A stretch of 9,437 bases of DNA from Bacteroidota bacterium. GTDB lineage: Bacteria; Bacteroidota; Bacteroidia; Chitinophagales; Saprospiraceae. Position numbers and translations under genes: made by a program. Below the pieces are notes generated by a model. That model was not told the DNA's origin, made no database searches, and worked only from the letters and a program-made list of their open reading frames with translations. Where the stretch lies: assembly GCA_018969455.1 (NCBI GenBank), contig JAGWYI010000121.1, positions 1-9,437 of the forward strand, in the 5' to 3' direction. Below are positions 6,580-9,437 of this stretch, piece by piece; position 1 is the first letter of the stretch; each line of letters begins with the position of its first letter.

Positions 6580-8496
6580 ATGCGTTTCCCCCTTTATTTA
6601 TTTTTGTTCTCGGCTTTTTGGAGCGCTCAAAGCCTTTGCGCACAAAGCGAATGGCCCAATTTGCGTATTACACCTGAACACCCACAGCCGGGCGAAACCG
6701 TTCAGATTGAATATGATTGGCTAAAAGGCCCGCTCAAAAATGCTGAAGCCATTGATGTTTTGGTATTGGTATATGCCGATAAAAATGCCGAAGCCATTGA
6801 AATCAATTTAAAGCATCAGGGAAACAAATTAACAGGAGTGTGTAGCCCGGGAAAAAATGCGCAAAGCATGCTGATTGGCTTCCAATCGGGAGAGCAGTGG
6901 GACAACAACAACGGAAGGGGTTATTTTATCGATTTTTATGATCACCACAATAAGAAGATGCCAGAAAGCATCGCCGCCAAAGCCAATTTGTATACCGGTT
7001 TTGGCACTTACATGGAGCTAAACATCCAAGCTACCCAGGCCAATCTGTGGATGGATGAAGCATTTGAAGCCCAACCAGCCCTCCGAAATCCCAATTTAAG
7101 TGCCTATATTCGGAACTGGATGAATGCCAAACGAGGGGATGCCGGAAAAGAAAAGGCGCTGCAATTGCTCAATGAATTGGAAAACGCCCCTCAAATTACC
7201 GAGAAAGACTGGATGAGTGCCGTAAGATCGTATGAGTTCCTCCAGGCTATGGATCAGGCTAAAGCATTGAAGGAAAAAATCAGGAATACCTACCCAAATG
7301 GCGTTTTTGTGCAACAGGAACGCCGACAAGCCATTAACGCCGAACCCGATACCACCCGGCGGGAAAAACTGCTGGAAACATTTGTAAAGGATTTTCCGCC
7401 TAAAACCGAGCAGGAAACCAATGAAATAAACCGATTGTATGCCGGCTTGGCCATGCGTTATGCCGAGGCCAAAAACTGGGATCGATTCAATCAAATCGCC
7501 GACAAAATGAAGGGCGCCAACCGAGCCGACCTGTTCAATAATCTTGCATGGCAACTGGCAGAAAGTGGAGAGGATCTTGGATGGGCCATTATTCTGGGTG
7601 AAAAAGCCTCTAACTGGGCTAAAATGGAAATTGTAGCGCCCAGCACGGCCAAACCGGCGCCTATAACACACAAAAACTGGGAGCTGGAACGCCGCCAAAT
7701 TTATGCTTCCTATACCGATACTTATGCTTTCACCCTGGATAAAGTAAATGAATCGGCAAAGGCAGCCGAATTACAAGCAGTAGTCGTAGAAATTATGACG
7801 CGTGAAAACGACGAAATGAACGAACGTTACACCACTTATCTGGAACATGCCAACGCCGTGCAACTGCGCCATGAACTGGAAGGCTTTATCCTCGATGGCC
7901 ATGCTACCAACCCGATGCTGGAACAATTTAAACGATTGTACCTGCAGGAAGATCGCAGCGAAAACGGATTTAAAGCCTATTACAATCGGATGACCGCTGT
8001 TGCAGATGCCCGATTGAAACAAAAGTTGACCCAAAAAATGACCGAATCGCCCGCCCCGGGATTCGAATTGCGCAATTTGAAAGGAGAACTCGTTTCTCTG
8101 CAACAATTTAAAGGAAAGGTGGTGGTGCTCGATTTCTGGGCAACCTGGTGCGGCCCATGTAAAGCATCTTTCCCAGCCATGCAAAAAGTACAGGATCTGT
8201 TTGCCAAAGATCCAAATGTCGTATTTTTATTTATAGACACCTGGGAACGAAACGCTCCTGAATTAAAAGCCAGTGCCGCCAACGATTTTATTGTTTCCAA
8301 AAATTATACGTTTGAAGTGTTGGTCGACCTAAACGATGGTGTGGTGGCCAATTACGGTGTTACAGGAATTCCTACCAAATTCGTTTTGGATGGAAATGGA
8401 AAAATCAGATTTAAAAGTGTAGGCTGGAGCGGAAGCGCCGATGAACTGATTAAATCCTTGAGCTTAATGATTGAATTGGCCAAAAAAGCCCAATAA
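6580..8496 (+). CDS. Exported thioredoxin-fold protein (TlpA-like C-terminal domain)
   Basis: The predicted protein has 638 residues. ATG 6580 is preferred over the in-frame TTG at 6499, which lies inside the preceding gene, because it opens a signal peptide (MRFPLYLFLFSAFWSAQSLCA, then Q22). Residues about 25-150 are beta-rich and Ig-like in style (RITPEHPQPGETVQIEYDW). Residues about 165-480 are mainly helical and possibly TPR-like. Residues about 488-638 are a TlpA/AhpC-type thioredoxin domain: APGFELRNLKG, KVVVLDFWATWCGPCK with redox Cys524 and Cys527, FLFIDTWE, and the cis-Pro motif GIPTKF with Pro598. Both active-site cysteines are present, so it is probably a periplasmic thiol-disulfide oxidoreductase. 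Whether it reduces, oxidises or isomerises cannot be read from the sequence. It lies 13 bases downstream of the PorP/SprF gene and is probably co-transcribed. It meets the metalloprotease gene tail to tail. The oxidoreductase call is firm; the roles of the other two regions are unknown. Confidence 0.93.
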   Translation: MRFPLYLFLFSAFWSAQSLCAQSEWPNLRITPEHPQPGETVQIEYDWLKGPLKNAEAIDVLVLVYADKNAEAIEINLKHQGNKLTGVCSPGKNAQSMLIGFQSGEQWDNNNGRGYFIDFYDHHNKKMPESIAAKANLYTGFGTYMELNIQATQANLWMDEAFEAQPALRNPNLSAYIRNWMNAKRGDAGKEKALQLLNELENAPQITEKDWMSAVRSYEFLQAMDQAKALKEKIRNTYPNGVFVQQERRQAINAEPDTTRREKLLETFVKDFPPKTEQETNEINRLYAGLAMRYAEAKNWDRFNQIADKMKGANRADLFNNLAWQLAESGEDLGWAIILGEKASNWAKMEIVAPSTAKPAPITHKNWELERRQIYASYTDTYAFTLDKVNESAKAAELQAVVVEIMTRENDEMNERYTTYLEHANAVQLRHELEGFILDGHATNPMLEQFKRLYLQEDRSENGFKAYYNRMTAVADARLKQKLTQKMTESPAPGFELRNLKGELVSLQQFKGKVVVLDFWATWCGPCKASFPAMQKVQDLFAKDPNVVFLFIDTWERNAPELKASAANDFIVSKNYTFEVLVDLNDGVVANYGVTGIPTKFVLDGNGKIRFKSVGWSGSADELIKSLSLMIELAKKAQ

Positions 8497-8503
8497 ATGG
8501 AAC

Positions 8504-9322
8504 TTACCACAATTTCACACTTCCATTCAAATAGGCTTCGGCCATGCGTTTTAACTGCCCCCAGGTGAACCCGCAGGTGTTGCACTCGTAATACGACATG
8601 ATGTTGCCAAGGTCGGGGAGATAGTATTCATTGTTGGCGTCTTTGCCCTGAAAAATGAACTTGCAATTCTCCACATAGGCAGGCAGGATGTCATATAACT
8701 TGTAGGGATCAGCTGGCGTATCACAGATCTGATCACCAGCAGTCGCGCAATTGGAGCCGTTTACCAATTCATTTTGTCCTTCAAAGGTGTGCAACAAAGA
8801 AAACAAATGCCCCAACTCGTGTGCAAAGGTGCGCGGGCTGACGCACGATTTTTTAATAAAGACACCCGATTTGACCGGATCGGCATTGGACCCACTTGCC
8901 AGGCCGCAAAAATCGGGTATAATGCTTACAAAATACATATTTAAGCGATAATCGGAATGATATGCTCTAACAATTTCATTAATCTTGCCGTAATCCTTAA
9001 TCCCAACCCGATCATATTGATAGTTTCCATGATATTCAAATCCACAAATTTCAAAGGACAGGCAAATTGGCTTGAAAAAAACATTGGCGCCCTCCAGGGC
9101 CATGCGAATATCTGTTTCGGAAACGCCATATTTCCCGGTTGAATCTTTAAAAATATGGGCTATAATCGATATTTTTTTATCCAGACACGGAAGCGATGCC
9201 TGCTGGGTTTGGTAACTTTGAGAAAGGAGTCCCTGTGATAAAAATCCAAAGTAAAAGAAAACAAGTAGCAATAAACGTGTCATTGAGTTATGATTTTGAT
9301 GTCGGATTTTGTATTTTTTCAT
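8504..9322 (-). CDS. Exported M43 (pappalysin/cytophagalysin-like) zinc metalloprotease
   Basis: The predicted protein has 272 residues. The zinc motif is HELGHLFSLLH (168-178): His168, His172 and His178 as ligands and Glu169 as catalytic base. HTFEG follows, then GDQICDTPADP (196-206), the M43 D-x-x-C-D-T-P signature, and a Met-turn NIMSYYECNTC (240-250) leading to FTWGQLKRM. These features together place it in family M43. The metzincin Gly at the seventh position after the first His is Ser175 here. Ten cysteines in the mature part suggest disulfides, as expected outside the cytoplasm. The start is uncertain: ATG at 9322 begins MKKYKIRHQ, while ATG at 9283 gives a more ordinary 21-residue signal peptide ending LLS before Q. 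The protein ends shortly after the catalytic domain with no T9SS sorting domain, so it may stay in the periplasm. The substrate is unknown. It is transcribed convergently with the thioredoxin-domain gene, 7 bases apart. Confidence 0.93.
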   Translation of the reverse strand: MKKYKIRHQNHNSMTRLLLLVFFYFGFLSQGLLSQSYQTQQASLPCLDKKISIIAHIFKDSTGKYGVSETDIRMALEGANVFFKPICLSFEICGFEYHGNYQYDRVGIKDYGKINEIVRAYHSDYRLNMYFVSIIPDFCGLASGSNADPVKSGVFIKKSCVSPRTFAHELGHLFSLLHTFEGQNELVNGSNCATAGDQICDTPADPYKLYDILPAYVENCKFIFQGKDANNEYYLPDLGNIMSYYECNTCGFTWGQLKRMAEAYLNGSVKLW

Positions 9323-9437
9323 TTCTTGTGGCGAAGAAAGCCATGCTTGCGTTCAAGTACCCGGTTTTGGTGCAATCGATCGGAGTAATTCACCTTGAGG
9401 CATCCACAAGTGGTCGTTAAAAGGGGTCGATTTACAT

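Noticed and set aside
7096..7698. Long minus-strand open frame of 200 codons inside the thioredoxin-domain gene
   Set aside because: It is antisense to a well-supported coding region, and the opposite-strand protein has no recognisable motif; a shadow frame.
8497..8503. Bidirectional terminator expected between the convergent genes
   Set aside because: Only 7 bases separate the stop codons, and I see no hairpin with T-runs across the junction.
9340..9380. TTG followed by TACTTG on the minus strand, upstream of the protease gene, resembling a Bacteroidota promoter
   Set aside because: The -7 element does not fit TAnnTTTG, so it cannot be supported as a promoter.
9196..9420. Plus-strand open frame of 74 codons at the right edge
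   Set aside because: Most of it lies antisense to the start of the M43 protease gene, its translation resembles nothing I know, and no start signal is evident.

Overview
The window looks like chromosomal DNA from a Bacteroidota member, probably an environmental lineage such as Saprospiria or Chitinophagia; the class is a guess. Four things support the phylum. There is a gliding-motility/type IX secretion (T9SS) type B C-terminal domain on a protein with SprB-like repeats. There is a PorP/SprF-family outer-membrane protein. There is an M43 (pappalysin-like) metalloprotease. Finally, all four complete genes encode signal peptides with Gln just after the likely cleavage site (the Bacteroidetes 'Q-rule'), and none has an obvious Shine-Dalgarno sequence.

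Layout: (1) 1-1518, +, the 3' end of a large secreted adhesin-like protein: four SprB-type repeats, an Ig/PKD-like module and a T9SS type B sorting domain. (2) 1649-5341, +, a 1230-residue exported protein with an N-terminal TraB/GumN (Tiki-like) putative metallohydrolase domain and about 920 further residues. That tail seems to hold three beta-rich modules and a helical-repeat region. (3) 5511-6566, +, a PorP/SprF protein. (4) 6580-8496, +, 13 bases later and probably co-transcribed, an exported protein with an N-terminal beta-rich region, a helical middle and a C-terminal TlpA-like thioredoxin domain (CGPC). (5) 8504-9322, -, convergent with (4) across a 7-base gap, an exported M43-type zinc metalloprotease. 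The last 115 bases are the upstream region of gene (5) and contain no gene I can support.

Every product is predicted to leave the cytoplasm, so this is an envelope/secretion neighbourhood. The clearest functional link is between (1) and (3): type B sorting-domain adhesins are commonly encoded near a PorP/SprF partner, as with sprB and sprF. Here the two are separated by the TraB-domain gene. A thiol oxidoreductase next to SprF is of interest because the SprB-type repeats carry paired cysteines, but a working link is inference.

I saw no RNA genes, CRISPR array, insertion sequence, attachment site or integrase. I do not see a clearly new system. The least explained item is the long tail of the TraB/GumN protein.
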